Origin: CAVZRC01 sp963777695
GTDB taxonomy: Bacteria; Planctomycetota; Planctomycetia; Isosphaerales; Isosphaeraceae
Assembly: GCA_963777695.1 (NCBI GenBank)
Contig: CAVZRC010000003.1
Span: 2,480,001-2,544,000, forward strand
DNA length: 64,000 nucleotides
Direction of reading: 5' to 3'
Part shown: piece after piece, positions 7,886 to 17,323 of the stretch
Layout of the letters: each line of letters opens with the position of its first letter
Position numbering within the stretch: the first letter of the stretch is position 1
Translations under genes and position numbers: made by a program
Notes under the pieces: generated by a model
What the model was told of the DNA's origin: nothing
The model's input: only the letters and a program-made list of their open reading frames with translations
The model's database searches: none

Positions 7886-9996
7886 CTATGGCCCTGCTTT
7901 CTTCGCCTTGTCCTTTGCAACAGCCTCGACGGGCTTGGCTTGCTCGGCCTTGGTTGCGGGCCGCGCGGCGATCCCGTCGGCGAGGCCGCGGAGCATGCGG
8001 AGCTTTGTGTTCGGCATGGACTCTTTCCGGACCCAGTCCAGGACGACCGCGGGGTCGCCTTGCTCGGCCTGTTGCCTGGCAACCCGTTCCTGCAGGGCGG
8101 GCCTCCCACCGGTGAGTTGATCCGGGATGGCATCGGTGCGCTCCGTATCCTGATCCGCCGGGAGGTAAGTGACGATGGCATTCGTATCGGGCATGGCCGC
8201 GATGGCCTTGCGGCCTCCGTCGATATCGTCGACGGCGAGCCGGGCTGCCACGATGTGTCCGAGGGTCGGATTGATGTACTGGGCTGCCATGATGTGTTCG
8301 AGCGTGATAGTTCGATTGGCCAGTGGCCCCGAGGAGGCCTTCATCTCGGCGACCGACTTGAGGGCCCCCTCGAGGTCATCCGCCCGAGCCTGGGCCGGCG
8401 CGAGGAGTTGCAGGGCAGGCAGCATTGGGTTTAGCCCCTGGGCGTAGTACGGATTCGCCTGATAGTTGAGCACGGGGTTATTCCAGAGAGTATCCTTGGG
8501 CACCTGTCGGGCGGCGTCGGACGCGCGGCGGATCGTCTTGCTGGCATCTTCGCGCCGACCGTCTCGGGCGTAGCCGGCGGCGACCTCGCCGAGGACCTTG
8601 ATCTTCGACATGCTGGAATTCAGGGCATCGGCGGTCCGGAGTGCCCCGGCCAGGTCGCCGGCACCAGCCTGAATGATGCCGAGCTCCGCCAGAGGGAAAT
8701 AAGCCTCGGCATCGGCGTCGGGCAAGGGGGCGATCATCTCCAGGGCCGAGTCCACGGTGTTCTTGGCGGCCTCGCGATGCTTGGCCTTGAGCTGGGCCTC
8801 CGCGACGGCTTTCATGACCTGGACCCGCGCCTGGGTCGCGCGGAAGGTGTCCACCATGTTGGCCGGCTGAGGCTCGCCGATGCTCCGATAGGCGGCTTCT
8901 TCTTCACCCAGTCGTGCCTGGGCCTCGGCGAGTCGCCGGAAGAATTTGATCTTCCTGGACGGATGACCGAATTTCGCCTTGCTGGCGAGCTCGGTGAGCC
9001 GGGCCATCGGCTCGGGTGCGACCGGCCGGTCGCTCGACGCGACGGCATCGGCGACGACCCAGAGCCCATACTGCTGGAGGTCCCCTTTGAGTTGATCGGC
9101 GATCAGTGCCAGTGCCTCGTTGATATGGCTGGCCCGGACCCGGCGCGGAGCACGGCCTCGATGGCCTTCGCCTTGGAGTACTCGTCCTTCTGTGCCATCG
9201 CGACCTCAAGGGCCTTGGCCAGGGCCGACTTCGCCACGTCGGCCGGCTCGGAATGCGCGATCCTCATCAGCGCCGCGATCTGGTACAAGGGCTGTTCGAT
9301 CGAGATTGCGGTCTCGAGGGCCTCACGGAGCGTATCCCCGGCCGCAGCGCCCTCGCCCACCTTGGTCTGGACCTCGGCGACCTTCCGCAGCGCGTCGGCC
9401 TTCTTGACCAGAGGGTCGGACTGAGAACCCACGACAACCTGGGGTTGCGGGATGCCTCCTGGTTGACCTCCGAACGAGCGAGCGGACTGCAATGCTTGTC
9501 GCAGGGTGAAGCGTAGCTCATCCCGCTCGCCGGCCTCGAACTGCGCCCGGGCGATGTCGACGTAGAGCGTCGTGCGCCATTCGGGGCTGTGGGCGACCTC
9601 TGCGGTCGCATCGAAGGCGGTCTGGCAGTCGGCCCGGGCGCCGGCCCGATCGCCCAGCTTCATCCGGGCACGGCCGATTCGCAAGATCGCATCCGCCTGG
9701 ACTTCTTTCGATAATCCATCTGGCAACACGATGCCTCGCCCTGCGAGCGCCGCGAAGTTCGGAGGGTTGACCCGCGTGCTGGCCACCGTCCGCATCAGCT
9801 TGAGGGCGTCATCCAGGATGACCTTGAGCTGTTCTGGCGACGGCGGCGGGATCACATTCGGTGCACCTGGCTTCGCGGCATCCCCTTGCACCGGCTTTGT
9901 TGCCTTCGATTTGTCCTGGCCGTCGTCGGCCTGCAACGGAAGGCTGGACAGGATGAGAGTGGCAACGGTCGAAACGATCAGAGACGAACGCTTCAT
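7886..9996 (-). pseudogene. Secreted TPR-like protein with frameshift
   Basis: A signal peptide (SLIVSTVATLILSSLPLQA) begins the protein at 9996, with cGGAG upstream. It is followed by repeated helical hairpins of TPR/solenoid character, for example LRIGRARMKLGDRAGARADC and AGARRED-type units. The first frame runs to 9103 and ends in nonsense after LRAGSG. A second frame picks up at that point with SHINEALALIADQLKGDLQ and continues to 7886. One base gained or lost near 9130-9150 therefore splits a ~703-residue protein. Both halves share the same repeat style and codon use. Role unknown; probably an extracytoplasmic scaffold. Probably intact in the organism, given the indel pattern in this window. 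Confidence 0.65.
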
Positions 9997-10161
9997 GGGC
10001 GGACTCCGATTTCGATCGCGAGGCTATGGCAAAGGAGAAATTCTGCATTATTATGAACATTTGTAATGACGTAGTCGTCGATGCAGGCAGTTGCGTGCGA
10101 TAGGGTCCATGCGATGGGGGCTCGGTGCTATGGAGTCAAACCAGATCCCGGTCTTTCTCTG

Positions 10162-10275
10162 GCGAAAAACCTGAAACCTGGTCTGAGCCCCGACTCTCCG
10201 AAAAACCTGAAACCTGGTCTGGCCTCCGACTCTCTATGACCCCTCGGAATTGTCTCTGACCCCTTTGATTTTTCT
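10162..10275. repeat. Two tandem 36-bp units plus adjoining repeat
   Basis: Two near-identical ~36-base units, each containing gaaaaacctgaaacctggtc and ending ccgactctc, lie at about 10162..10198 and 10198..10234. Next to them is ctctatgacccctcggaatt followed by gtctctgacccctttgattt, itself a double copy of a tctctgacccct-like unit. These look like members of dispersed intergenic repeat families. The last codons and stop of the PEP-CTERM gene fall inside the second one. Confidence 0.6.
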
Positions 10276-11022
10276 ATGTCGCCGACACACGGCAACGAAG
10301 AAAAACCCCGAAAACGGGCGGGAAACTCCCACAACCCCCAGCACGAAAAGCACTAGCGACGACGGCTCAGGAACCGCTGAACCCTCGAGGGTAAAGGTTC
10401 GACTGCTCGAGGCCTGCGGGCCGGACGAGTAGCTGGAGTAAGTTGGTCCGTTATATCCGCCGGACATCCATTGCCAATATGGTAATCCGACAGGATTTGT
10501 CGTGTTAGCAACGATCGAAAGAAAGTAGGTTGTGCCACCGGATAGAGAGATTGGGGTCGGAAGATTGACGCTGTAGTCGTAAAATGAGGCAGTTGTTGGC
10601 GTTACGAAACCCAGTAAGATCGAGTCGTTTCCAAGAAGCGTTTCCTGGACTCCGCCGCCTCCTACGCCGACGGTTTCGCCGCTCAGAAAAGCACCTGGCA
10701 CACCGCCTGCGCTGGTGTAGAAATCCAAGGAAAACGACGTCGAATCGGCTGATGGAGGATTCGCGGCCAAGTCATTCGAGCAGTAGTCACCTTGCCAGCT
10801 CAGCGAACTGATGAGCGAACTCTGTGTCAATTGAAACGAACTAAACAACACGTACCCGCTCGTTCCATCATACAGTGAGTCCCACGAGACCCAGCTGGAT
10901 CCTGGGTAATCCGACGGGTTGCTGTAGAGGACGCCACTGGATCTAGCCGTAGCAGGAACGGTGGCTAGGGCGACAATCACGAGCAGGGGTCCAAAGTGAC
11001 GGGCATGACCTCGGGCGCACAT
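10234..11022 (-). CDS. PEP-CTERM sorting domain protein
   Basis: About 262 residues. It has a signal peptide (FGPLLVIVALATVPATA), then a beta-rich, serine-, glycine- and tyrosine-rich domain of about 180 residues, and a C-terminal sorting signal VPEPSSLVLFVLGVVGV with a following basic stretch (CRRHRKIK). PEP-CTERM proteins are exported and cut by an exosortase, then usually end in the surface or matrix layer. Start at the ATG at 11022 or the GTG at 11025, after AGGAGG. The tail after the membrane helix is unusually long because the last ~20 codons run into the adjacent repeat. A second PEP-CTERM gene follows upstream on the same strand. Confidence 0.8.
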   Translation of the reverse strand: MCARGHARHFGPLLVIVALATVPATARSSGVLYSNPSDYPGSSWVSWDSLYDGTSGYVLFSSFQLTQSSLISSLSWQGDYCSNDLAANPPSADSTSFSLDFYTSAGGVPGAFLSGETVGVGGGGVQETLLGNDSILLGFVTPTTASFYDYSVNLPTPISLSGGTTYFLSIVANTTNPVGLPYWQWMSGGYNGPTYSSYSSGPQASSSRTFTLEGSAVPEPSSLVLFVLGVVGVSRPFSGFFFVAVCRRHRKIKGVRDNSEGS

Positions 11023-11411
11023 CACTGCTCAATCCTCCTAAGTGTTAGAATCTGGCGGTAGACCTGGATTGACGTTTTTCGAGGGCGAGAAATGAAAACG
11101 TGAACACGTGTGGAATTAGGTCATTTGTCAGAGTCATGCTGTCAGACGAGGTTCCGGATTCTTCCGGACGAAAAAACAGTGTTCCGGAAACGGGGACGCA
11201 GCAAGAATGAAAATCTAGCTACGTCCCCGTCTTGCCCCCCGCAGCCAAAAAGCAATTCTAGCCGCGTCCCCGTTTCTGCTCCTCCGTGGGCGAAGGCGTG
11301 AGCTCTTGTGCGAGAGCCGGATGCCGGAAATCGGCCCGTCCGGTTCGATGATCGGGGAGTGGAAACGGAGCGAAAGCCACCGCGCCACTCCTCGACTCTA
11401 CTCGCGTCCTT
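11023..11411. other. Intergenic region with hairpin repeats
   Basis: No gene is supported here. It contains a stem with arms cggggacgcagc (11191..11202) and gctacgtccccg (11218..11229), one mismatch and a 15-base A-rich loop, and a third copy of the right arm, gccgcgtccccg, at 11261..11272. These look like units of a dispersed repeat family. The downstream part, 11300..11411, is the 3' flank of the second PEP-CTERM gene. Confidence 0.55.
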
Positions 11412-12374
11412 TCATTTCAGTCCCATCTTTTTGTATTTCGCGAGCAAGATGAGTGCCGCCATGCATCCCATTACGAGAGTGGAAGGTTCGGGGGTTGCAT
11501 TTCCCTTCCCATGGACTGTCCCACCGTGGCTGCCGCGGGATGGGCCGCCAGCACCGCCTGCGCGAAATCCATTGTTATTGGGACTGCCATTGTTATTGGG
11601 ACTGCCATTGTTATTGTTACTTTTATTGCCACTGTTGTTGGGACTGCCATTGTTATCGTTACTGCCATTGCCACTGTTGTTGGGACTGCCATTGTTATCG
11701 TTACTGCCATTGCCACTGTTGTTGGGACTGTCATTGTTATTGTTACTGTTGATATTTGTAATAGTAATAGATATAAAAGACCAGTCAATATCTCATTGCA
11801 ATGACATATACGTATTATATCCGTTTAGGACACCGTAGAGGTCGGCGTTGTAGGATGCCGGTCCATCAGTGGGCTGTTGAAAAGATATCACTCCGGAGAG
11901 GCTCCAATTTGAAGCTCCCAATGAGCCTGCCTGGCTCCAGATGGCTGTGTTGTCCGCGAATATGGCTGAACCGGATACCGCAATGGACTGTGTCGTAAGA
12001 CTCCCATCGCCGGTCCAGGTTGCAATACCTGAAGATGCATCCAGTGATCCATTATAGTTTATCCCGATACTATAAATGTCTGAAGATCCATTTATGTTTG
12101 TGGTCCACGTGCTTGGAGTATAATTGACAAGATAATCCAATGAAATGGAGCCTGGTGGTGAGTTCATGCTATTGATTGCGTAAATCATTGAGGAGTCAAC
12201 GCTTGGGGCGATAATGGCCGCCGCAAATGACTCCTGGACTGGTGACAGAGAACCAGCCAGGCATGAGGAGACCGCCGGGTTGAATCCAAGGAAGAGCATG
12301 CGGAGCCGGATCGTTCGGGAGCCGAACGGATTGCGAATAGGATTCATGCAGCCGCGAATGGTTGATGTCAACAT
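11412..12374 (-). pseudogene. PEP-CTERM protein with in-frame TGA
   Basis: The first 193 codons (from 12374) give an exported beta-rich protein with SLDYLVNYTPSTWT and IATWTGDGSLTTQSIAV, ending at a TGA at 11793..11795. The same frame then continues DIDWSFISITITNINS, an asparagine/serine/glycine tandem-repeat linker, ATPEPSTLVMGCMAAL and the basic tail KYKKMGLK, stopping at 11412. That is a full PEP-CTERM sorting signal. Read through, the protein is 320 residues. The TGA probably replaces a tryptophan or arginine codon. The N terminus is poorly defined: hydrophobicity near residues 25-45 is weak for a signal peptide. Confidence 0.7.
11571..11750. repeat. 42-bp tandem repeat encoding an Asn/Gly/Ser linker
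   Basis: Nearly three copies of a 42-base unit containing attgttatcgttactgccat and tgccactgttgttgggactg, followed by shorter attgttattgggactgcc units. On the minus strand it encodes (N,G,S,P,D)-rich repeats that join the folded domain of the second PEP-CTERM protein to its sorting signal. It is prone to slippage, so copy number may vary between strains. Confidence 0.75.
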
Positions 12375-12572
12375 GGCGTGTCTCCTGGGGTGAAAAACCT
12401 GTTGTGAAAATGGTCAGGCAGAGTGCCAATCGGAGCAGAACCTGTTGTTGTGGGTGCCTCTGAATCGCAACTGCCACTGGTCCTTTATGCCTATCCGCCC
12501 GATCTCGTTTGTCCCTCACGTTGATTACACGCGGGAGCCGTGCAAACATTTCACGAAAAATCGTCCTGGAAG

Positions 12573-13240
12573 TCATTTTTGTGTTGTGTCGGACAATGGG
12601 TGATGAGTCTCCCGGGCCGTCATCCTCTCGAACAACGCGCGAAAGCGCCGCATCATCCGATGGTCGTGCAACCGGACCTGCTCGGGCGTCAAGGTCAGGG
12701 TGACGGCGATCTCCGGAACAGCCCGACCCTCGATCCGGCGTTGGTAGAATACCTGGAAGCTGTCAGCCGAGACTCGCGCGGAAAGCTCGGCCATCACGAG
12801 TCGGACCTGATCCTGCATCTCATGCCGCGCCACTCGGTTGCCGGGTCGGGGCTCGTGTCGGGCAATGCGTCCTCGCCGCCTCCGATCAGGCATTCTGCGC
12901 GACGCCGGCGCCTGCGGAGCGTGTCCATCGCCTTGTTACGGGCCACGGTGGTCAGCCACGTCGAGAGACAGCCGCGACACTGGTCGCGGCGGAAGCCGCG
13001 GAGATGGGCGATGATCGACATCCAGACCTCCTGGAGGCAATCCTCCCGCTCGGCGGTTGTCAGGTACCAACGGGCGAGCTCGGCCCGCAGTCGCGGCGCA
13101 TAGACCTCATAGAATCGGTCCCAGGCCGCGGCCAGGGAGGGCGGAGGATCATGCCCCAGGGAACGGTACTCCAGGCAAGCCTGGGTCTGGTCGAGGAGTT
13201 CCTGCTCGGTAACGCGATCAAATCGGGATGTCGTCGGCAT
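12573..13240 (-). pseudogene. ECF sigma factor with frameshift
   Basis: Region 2 of an ECF sigma factor is clear: WDRFYEVYAPRLRAELARW, REDCLQEVWMSIIAHLRGF and the RNKAMDTLRRRRRRAE end. After a short linker (SPDPATEW) the frame is lost near 12830. A second frame continues with QVRLVMAELSARVSADSFQV and the region 4 helix-turn-helix VPEIAVTLTLTPEQVRLHDH. Joined, the protein is about 221 residues. I start it at the ATG at 13240 (MPTTSRFD) because upstream codons are unrelated. It lies 58 bases downstream of a membrane WD40 gene on the same strand, which may be its regulator. Confidence 0.75.
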
Positions 13241-13298
13241 GGCGGGTTCCATCTCATGACAAGCACGTTGTCGGACTGGGTGAACGGCGGCCGTTTTT

Positions 13299-14482
13299 TC
13301 ATCGGGCGCCGAGTGCCATCGGGGCCAGGTCTGGCGAGGTCTTCTTGTTGACTGCCCCGCGGATGCCCGGCTCATCTTTGGTTGCGAGCAACGGAGTCGG
13401 GGCTGGCCGGGCTGCGGGGAGATCCCAGATTCGCAGATGGTCGTCATCCCTCGCGGTCGCGGCGAGCCACTGGCCGTCGGGAGAGTAGGCGATGCCGCAG
13501 AGCGCACCGGCATGGCCGTCGAGAGCGGCTGCTTGTCGGCCAGTCAACCGCTCCCAGATCCGGATCACGCCGTCGTTGCCGGCCGTGGCCAGGGTCGTCC
13601 CGTCCGGCGCGAAGGCGACCGACGTCGTCCCGAGGAAATGGGCGTCGAGCGTCCGCTCCAAACGGGCCGAGTTCAGATCCCAGAGTCGCACGATGCGCTC
13701 GTGGGTGCTGGACGAGGCGAGCATTCCGCCATCTCGCGATAGGGCGATGGCCATGATGGGACCGCCCTCAACGTTCAGACAGAGCCGGCGCCGGCCCGTG
13801 TCGAGGTCCCAGAGGATGAGCGACGGATTCGACTGGCCGCCTCCCGAGGCCAGCGAGTGGCCGTCGGATGAGAAGGCCAGGCTCGCGACGGGGCCGGGGG
13901 CGTGCAACGTCCGGGCCACCCGCCCCGCGGCCAGGTCCCAGAGGACGATCCGCCCATCCCGGTCTGTCGTCACCGCGAGCGTCCGACCGTCGGGCGAGTA
14001 GGCGACGATCCACGAGCTATCGAGAGGCACGGGCAGCCTCCGCATCGCCTCATCAGACTGCAAGTCGCGGACGATCACGCCGGTCCCGAAACCGGCACAA
14101 GCCAGGAACCGGCCATCCGGCGAGAACGACACCGACCGGACATAACCCGGTAGATCGCGAACCCTCTCGTTCCTCCACCCGCTCCGAACGTCGCGCAGCG
14201 CTGCGCCCCGTCGAGATCCGTCGTCGCCATCCTGGTACAGTCCGCGGAGATCGCCAGCGACTTGGCGTGACGGCCGGGCTCACCCAGGATCAGCCGTAGA
14301 CGCGTATCCTCTTCCAGCGATCCCACATCCGTAAACCAGGCCAGGCCGGTCACGATCGCCGCGAAGAGGATCAAGTTCTTGCGATTGCAGAGAGGAACCC
14401 GCGTGGATCCGACTCTCTCCCTTGACGAGTCGAAGTCATCCTCACGACAGGACGCCTGCGAACGGTTCGATTCTCGAGACAT
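13299..14482 (-). pseudogene. Membrane-anchored WD40 protein with frameshift
   Basis: Begins at an ATG (14482) five bases after AGGAGGAG. A polar ~35-residue head precedes a transmembrane helix (NLILFAAIVTGLAWFTDV). WD40 repeats follow, starting ISADCTRMATTDLDG. The frame shifts near 14200 (gcgcagcgctgcgc), and the next frame continues DVRSGWRNERVRDLPGYV and at least six blades such as SVSFSPDGRFLACAGF, RIVLWDLAAGRV and VIRIWERLTG. Joined length is about 394 residues, enough for one seven-blade propeller. WD40 propellers bind proteins. The location directly upstream of an ECF sigma gene suggests a role in holding or sensing for it, as inference. Confidence 0.75.
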
Positions 14483-14722
14483 CGGGCTCCTCCTCGGGTT
14501 GGAATCTGCCAAGAAACGGGTGCATTACCGGTCTCGCCGACACGAAAGTCGGTCAGGCTCTCCAGCCCAACGTCGGTTGCCGCCAGGCTGGCGTAGAGCC
14601 TGGCCGACATGCGTCTCTAACGTGCCAGGGTCAGAACGCGAGACGACATAGGAGCGCCGCAATGTCGAGCGCACAGCAGGTCCCGGGGCGATTCGACGTC
14701 CCGCCCGTCTCTCAGCCTCCAG

Positions 14723-14798
14723 GTAAACAGATCCCTTTTCGTAAAAAGTGTGACGGAGCGGGATTAATTCTCTTGCAATCGCCGCGCGGGCTCACAAT
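14723..14798 (+). promoter_or_regulatory. Direct repeat copy 1, promoter-like
   Basis: Starts gtaaacagatccctttt, then aaagtgtgacgg, gcgggattaatt, ctcttgcaatcg and ends at cacaat. The order and spacing of the blocks match the second copy 386 bases downstream, with about three quarters of bases identical. The ttgcaa and cacaat blocks could be -35 and -10 elements, but 14 bases apart in this copy is too short for sigma-70. Function inferred only from conservation. Confidence 0.4.
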
Positions 14799-15108
14799 TG
14801 GAACAGATGGTGGGTCATGGATGGCAGCGATCCGAGGCAGAACTACGGCGAGTGAAGTCCGGAGTCCTTGCTCACGGCAGATCGGGCTGACGCCCGAGGT
14901 TGGAGGACATTCGTCCCGTCCGAACCACGGTCTCACGACCGTGGTCATGAGCCTCGATCTCGCCCTGTCTGGTGATGTTGAGCGAGGAGTGTCCTCCGAG
15001 GCGCCCGCCTGGCTCGCAACCGAATCTCGGCGACGAGTGGTCGTGGTCACTCGGCAGAGCGAACCGTCCGGAACGACCCGGTATCATGCCCTTTGACTTT
15101 TCCCCCAA

Positions 15109-15186
15109 GTAAACAGATCCCTTTCCAACGAAAGTGTGACGGCGCGGAATAATTTTTCTTGCGATCGTCGTGCTTTGTGGCACAAT
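15109..15186 (+). promoter_or_regulatory. Direct repeat copy 2, promoter-like
   Basis: gtaaacagatccctttcc, aaagtgtgacggcgcgg, aataatttttcttgcgatcg and a final cacaat. Here ttgcga and cacaat are 16 bases apart, a plausible -35/-10 arrangement. It faces the sigma-kinase-CHAT operon. Once the IS66 copy is removed, the sigma start codon lies about 580 bases downstream, so it may be that operon's promoter or a repeated leader. Confidence 0.4.
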
Positions 15187-15595
15187 ACGACGAGATCGAG
15201 AGTCAACGATTACATCGATCCGACGCGGAGGTCTCTAAGACGAATATGAGGTCCGCCCGAGTGGCTGGTTGCGAATTACGGTGACCTGATGTGTCTCATC
15301 TGTCACGAATGGCATGGGCTTCGATATGCATCGTGGCGGATCATCATGAACTCGCGGTTTGCGAGGGGTCTGGCGAGAGCATCGGCCTTGGGATGAGCGG
15401 GCCACGCGGCCGTCATTCTTTCGGTGCGCCTCCGCGTCGGTGGCGCTTCGTGCGGGCGTCGGATCGATCGAGTCGATGACGCCCCTCGGCGATGGGTCCC
15501 GCCCGATCCGAGTCCGTTTCCGCTGGCATTCCGTTGTCAAGAAGGTCGCGAGCCTCGTGTCGGCGTGCCGACCCGATCTCCTCCATACAATTATT

Positions 15596-17106
15596 GTAGC
15601 CGTTCACGGGTCGAACCATTTGTGCAGTAATCTCGTAATAGTTGTATGACGCCTCTGCCTCCGATCTCACAACACCTCTGGGATACTGTACCGCCGCCGG
15701 CCCAGGACGCCGTCCTGGCCTTGGTGGACTCCCTGGAGGATCGGATCGCTCAGCTCGAGGCTCGGCTCCAGCTCAACTCCACCAACTCCTCCAAGCCCCC
15801 TTCGTCGGACCCCATCGGCCTGAAACGCAAGCCACCGGCCCCGTCCACCGGGCGGAAGCGCGGTGCTCAACCGGGACACCCAAAGGCCCAACGCCTGCTC
15901 GTGCCCCCGGAGAAGTTGCGCTCCTCTACCGATTGCCGGCCCATTTCCTGCCGGCGTTGCGCTCATCCCCTGGAAGGCGATGACTCCAACCCGCTGATCC
16001 ACCAGGTCGCCGACCTCCCCAAGATCGAGCCGATCGTCGACCAGTTCCGGTTGCATCGCCTGACCTGCCCGCAGTGTGGAGTCACCACCTGCGGCGCTCT
16101 GCCCGCGGGTGTCCCCACCGGCAGCTTCAGCCCGTACACGCAGGCCGTCTTGGCGACGCTGGCGGGCGCTTACCGCCTCAGCAAGCGGCAGATCCAGCAA
16201 CTGGCCGATGATCTGTTCGGCTTGACGATCTCCACCGGCATGATCTCCAAGCTGGAGGGGCAGTCGGCCGTGGCCTTGGCCGAACCCTACTGCGAGTTGG
16301 CCCGATCGGTCACCGAGGCCGAGGCGGTCAACATCGATGAGACGGGGTGGCGCGAGGACCGACACAAGGCCTGGGTGTGGGTGACGATCACCGCGCTGGC
16401 CACGGCCTTCACCATTGCCCGCAATCGCTCCGCCAAGGTCGCCCGGGGCCTGTTGGGGGACAAGGAGGACCAGGTCGTCAGCAGCGACCGGTTCAAGTCC
16501 TACGACTGGCTGTGGTCGTACTGGAGACAGATTTGCTGGAGCCATCTCCGCCGCGATTTCCAGGCGATGATCGACCGGGGTGGCCCCGGGGAGGTAATCG
16601 GCGAACGACTGCTCGAGTTGTCGGACCGGCTGTTCGTGGCATGGCATCAGGGGCGGGACGGCACGCTGGGCGCGAGCGTCGTCCGCGAGTCGATCTCGCG
16701 GCTGAGGCCCCGGGTGCGCCGGGCCTTGGAGGAGGGGACGGAGTGCGGCTGCGCGACGACGGCGCGGACCTGCGCCGAGATCCTTCGTGTGGAAGAGGGG
16801 CTGTGGAATTTCGTGTGGTTCCCCGGAGTGGAGCCGACGAACAACGCGGCGGAGCGCGCCCTGCGCCACGCGGTGATCTGGCGTCGGATCAGCGGGGGCA
16901 CGGCCAGCGAGTCGGGGAGCCGATTCGTAGAGCGGATGCTGACGGTGGTGGCGACCTGCCGGCAGCAGGGCCGCAACGTGCTGGAGTACCTGACGTCGTG
17001 CTTTGAGGCCGATCGGAAGGGCCAAGCGATCCCCTCACTTCTGCCGGCGACGGAGCCGGCGATCAAAGTTGCCTGATTCGACCTATCCCACCCTGTGAAC
17101 TGCTAC
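15596..17106 (+). mobile_element. IS66-type insertion sequence with 8-bp TSD
   Basis: Terminal inverted repeats: gtagccgttcacgggt at 15596..15611 and, read inward from the other end, gtagcagttcacaggg (17091..17106), 13 of 16 identical. Both ends are flanked by the same 8 bases, caattatt (15588..15595 and 17107..17114), the target-duplication length of the IS66 family. Total 1511 bp with a single transposase gene and no tnpA/tnpB, as in the ISBst12-like branch. The intact transposase, clean ends and perfect duplication point to a recent insertion into the leader of the sigma-kinase operon. Confidence 0.93.
15646..17076 (+). CDS. IS66-family DDE transposase
   Basis: 476 residues. An N-terminal leucine-zipper-like helix (LVDSLEDRIAQLEARLQL) is followed by the NSSKPPSSD motif typical of IS66 TnpC, a zinc-finger-like block (C-RRC, then CPQCG), and the catalytic core. 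The core has DETGWREDRHKAWVWV for the first Asp, SSDRFKSYDWL for the second, and NNAAERALRHAVIWRR with the Glu near residue 400. It occupies nearly the whole IS between the inverted repeats and has no frame damage, so the element may still be active. Confidence 0.93.
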   Translation: MTPLPPISQHLWDTVPPPAQDAVLALVDSLEDRIAQLEARLQLNSTNSSKPPSSDPIGLKRKPPAPSTGRKRGAQPGHPKAQRLLVPPEKLRSSTDCRPISCRRCAHPLEGDDSNPLIHQVADLPKIEPIVDQFRLHRLTCPQCGVTTCGALPAGVPTGSFSPYTQAVLATLAGAYRLSKRQIQQLADDLFGLTISTGMISKLEGQSAVALAEPYCELARSVTEAEAVNIDETGWREDRHKAWVWVTITALATAFTIARNRSAKVARGLLGDKEDQVVSSDRFKSYDWLWSYWRQICWSHLRRDFQAMIDRGGPGEVIGERLLELSDRLFVAWHQGRDGTLGASVVRESISRLRPRVRRALEEGTECGCATTARTCAEILRVEEGLWNFVWFPGVEPTNNAAERALRHAVIWRRISGGTASESGSRFVERMLTVVATCRQQGRNVLEYLTSCFEADRKGQAIPSLLPATEPAIKVA

Positions 17107-17323
17107 CAATTATTAGACCCTCAGGCGACTACGCGCCTGGGCTCGCGCTTCTCTCGGTCGTCATCTTCGGAGGCTATTTATTCACGGGATGCCTGCGCAC
17201 CAGGGATGAGGGATCGTGGTTCATCTTGTCGAGGGCCCTGGGCGACGTCGGAATCGATCCACGCGATTATCTGGCAGGGGAGGAATCGATGTCATCCGAG
17301 GAAGAGCGATGGATTGATAGCCT

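Larger units (their letters stand above)
14483..15475. other. One-kilobase intergenic region
   Basis: I see no convincing gene on either strand; open frames here are short and have no recognisable motifs. It holds two copies of a 76-78-base direct repeat (listed separately), which look like promoter or leader duplications. On its left is the divergent WD40 gene; on its right is the IS66-interrupted leader of the sigma-kinase operon. Confidence 0.5.
15476..17288 (+). pseudogene. Possible small membrane protein split by IS66
   Basis: After removal of the IS66 copy and one 8-bp target duplicate, codons 15476..15595 join in frame to 17115 onward. They give MTPLGDGSRPIRV, a hydrophobic segment GLALLSVVIFGGYLFTG and then RALGDVGIDPRDYLAGEES, which runs without a stop into the sigma factor start at 17289. 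GC at third codon positions is about 65-70%, which fits coding. No homologue is recognised. It may be a small upstream membrane protein, an N-terminal extension of the sigma factor, or a chance open frame; the strong ribosome-binding site at 17276..17284 argues for a separate sigma start. Confidence 0.25.

Noticed and set aside
11571..11750. A CRISPR array
   Set aside because: The repeats are contiguous 42-base units without variable spacers, lie inside a coding frame and encode an Asn/Gly/Ser linker. No cas genes are present.
3323..11795. TGA read as a sense codon (recoding) in this genome
   Set aside because: Only two of the disrupted genes have TGA inside the frame, another has TAA, most have indels, and many intact genes use TGA as their proper stop. 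Planctomycetes use the standard bacterial code.
15235..15540. A minus-strand 101-codon gene in the large intergenic region
   Set aside because: No ribosome-binding site, no recognisable motif, and composition like the other shadow frames in this GC-rich stretch.
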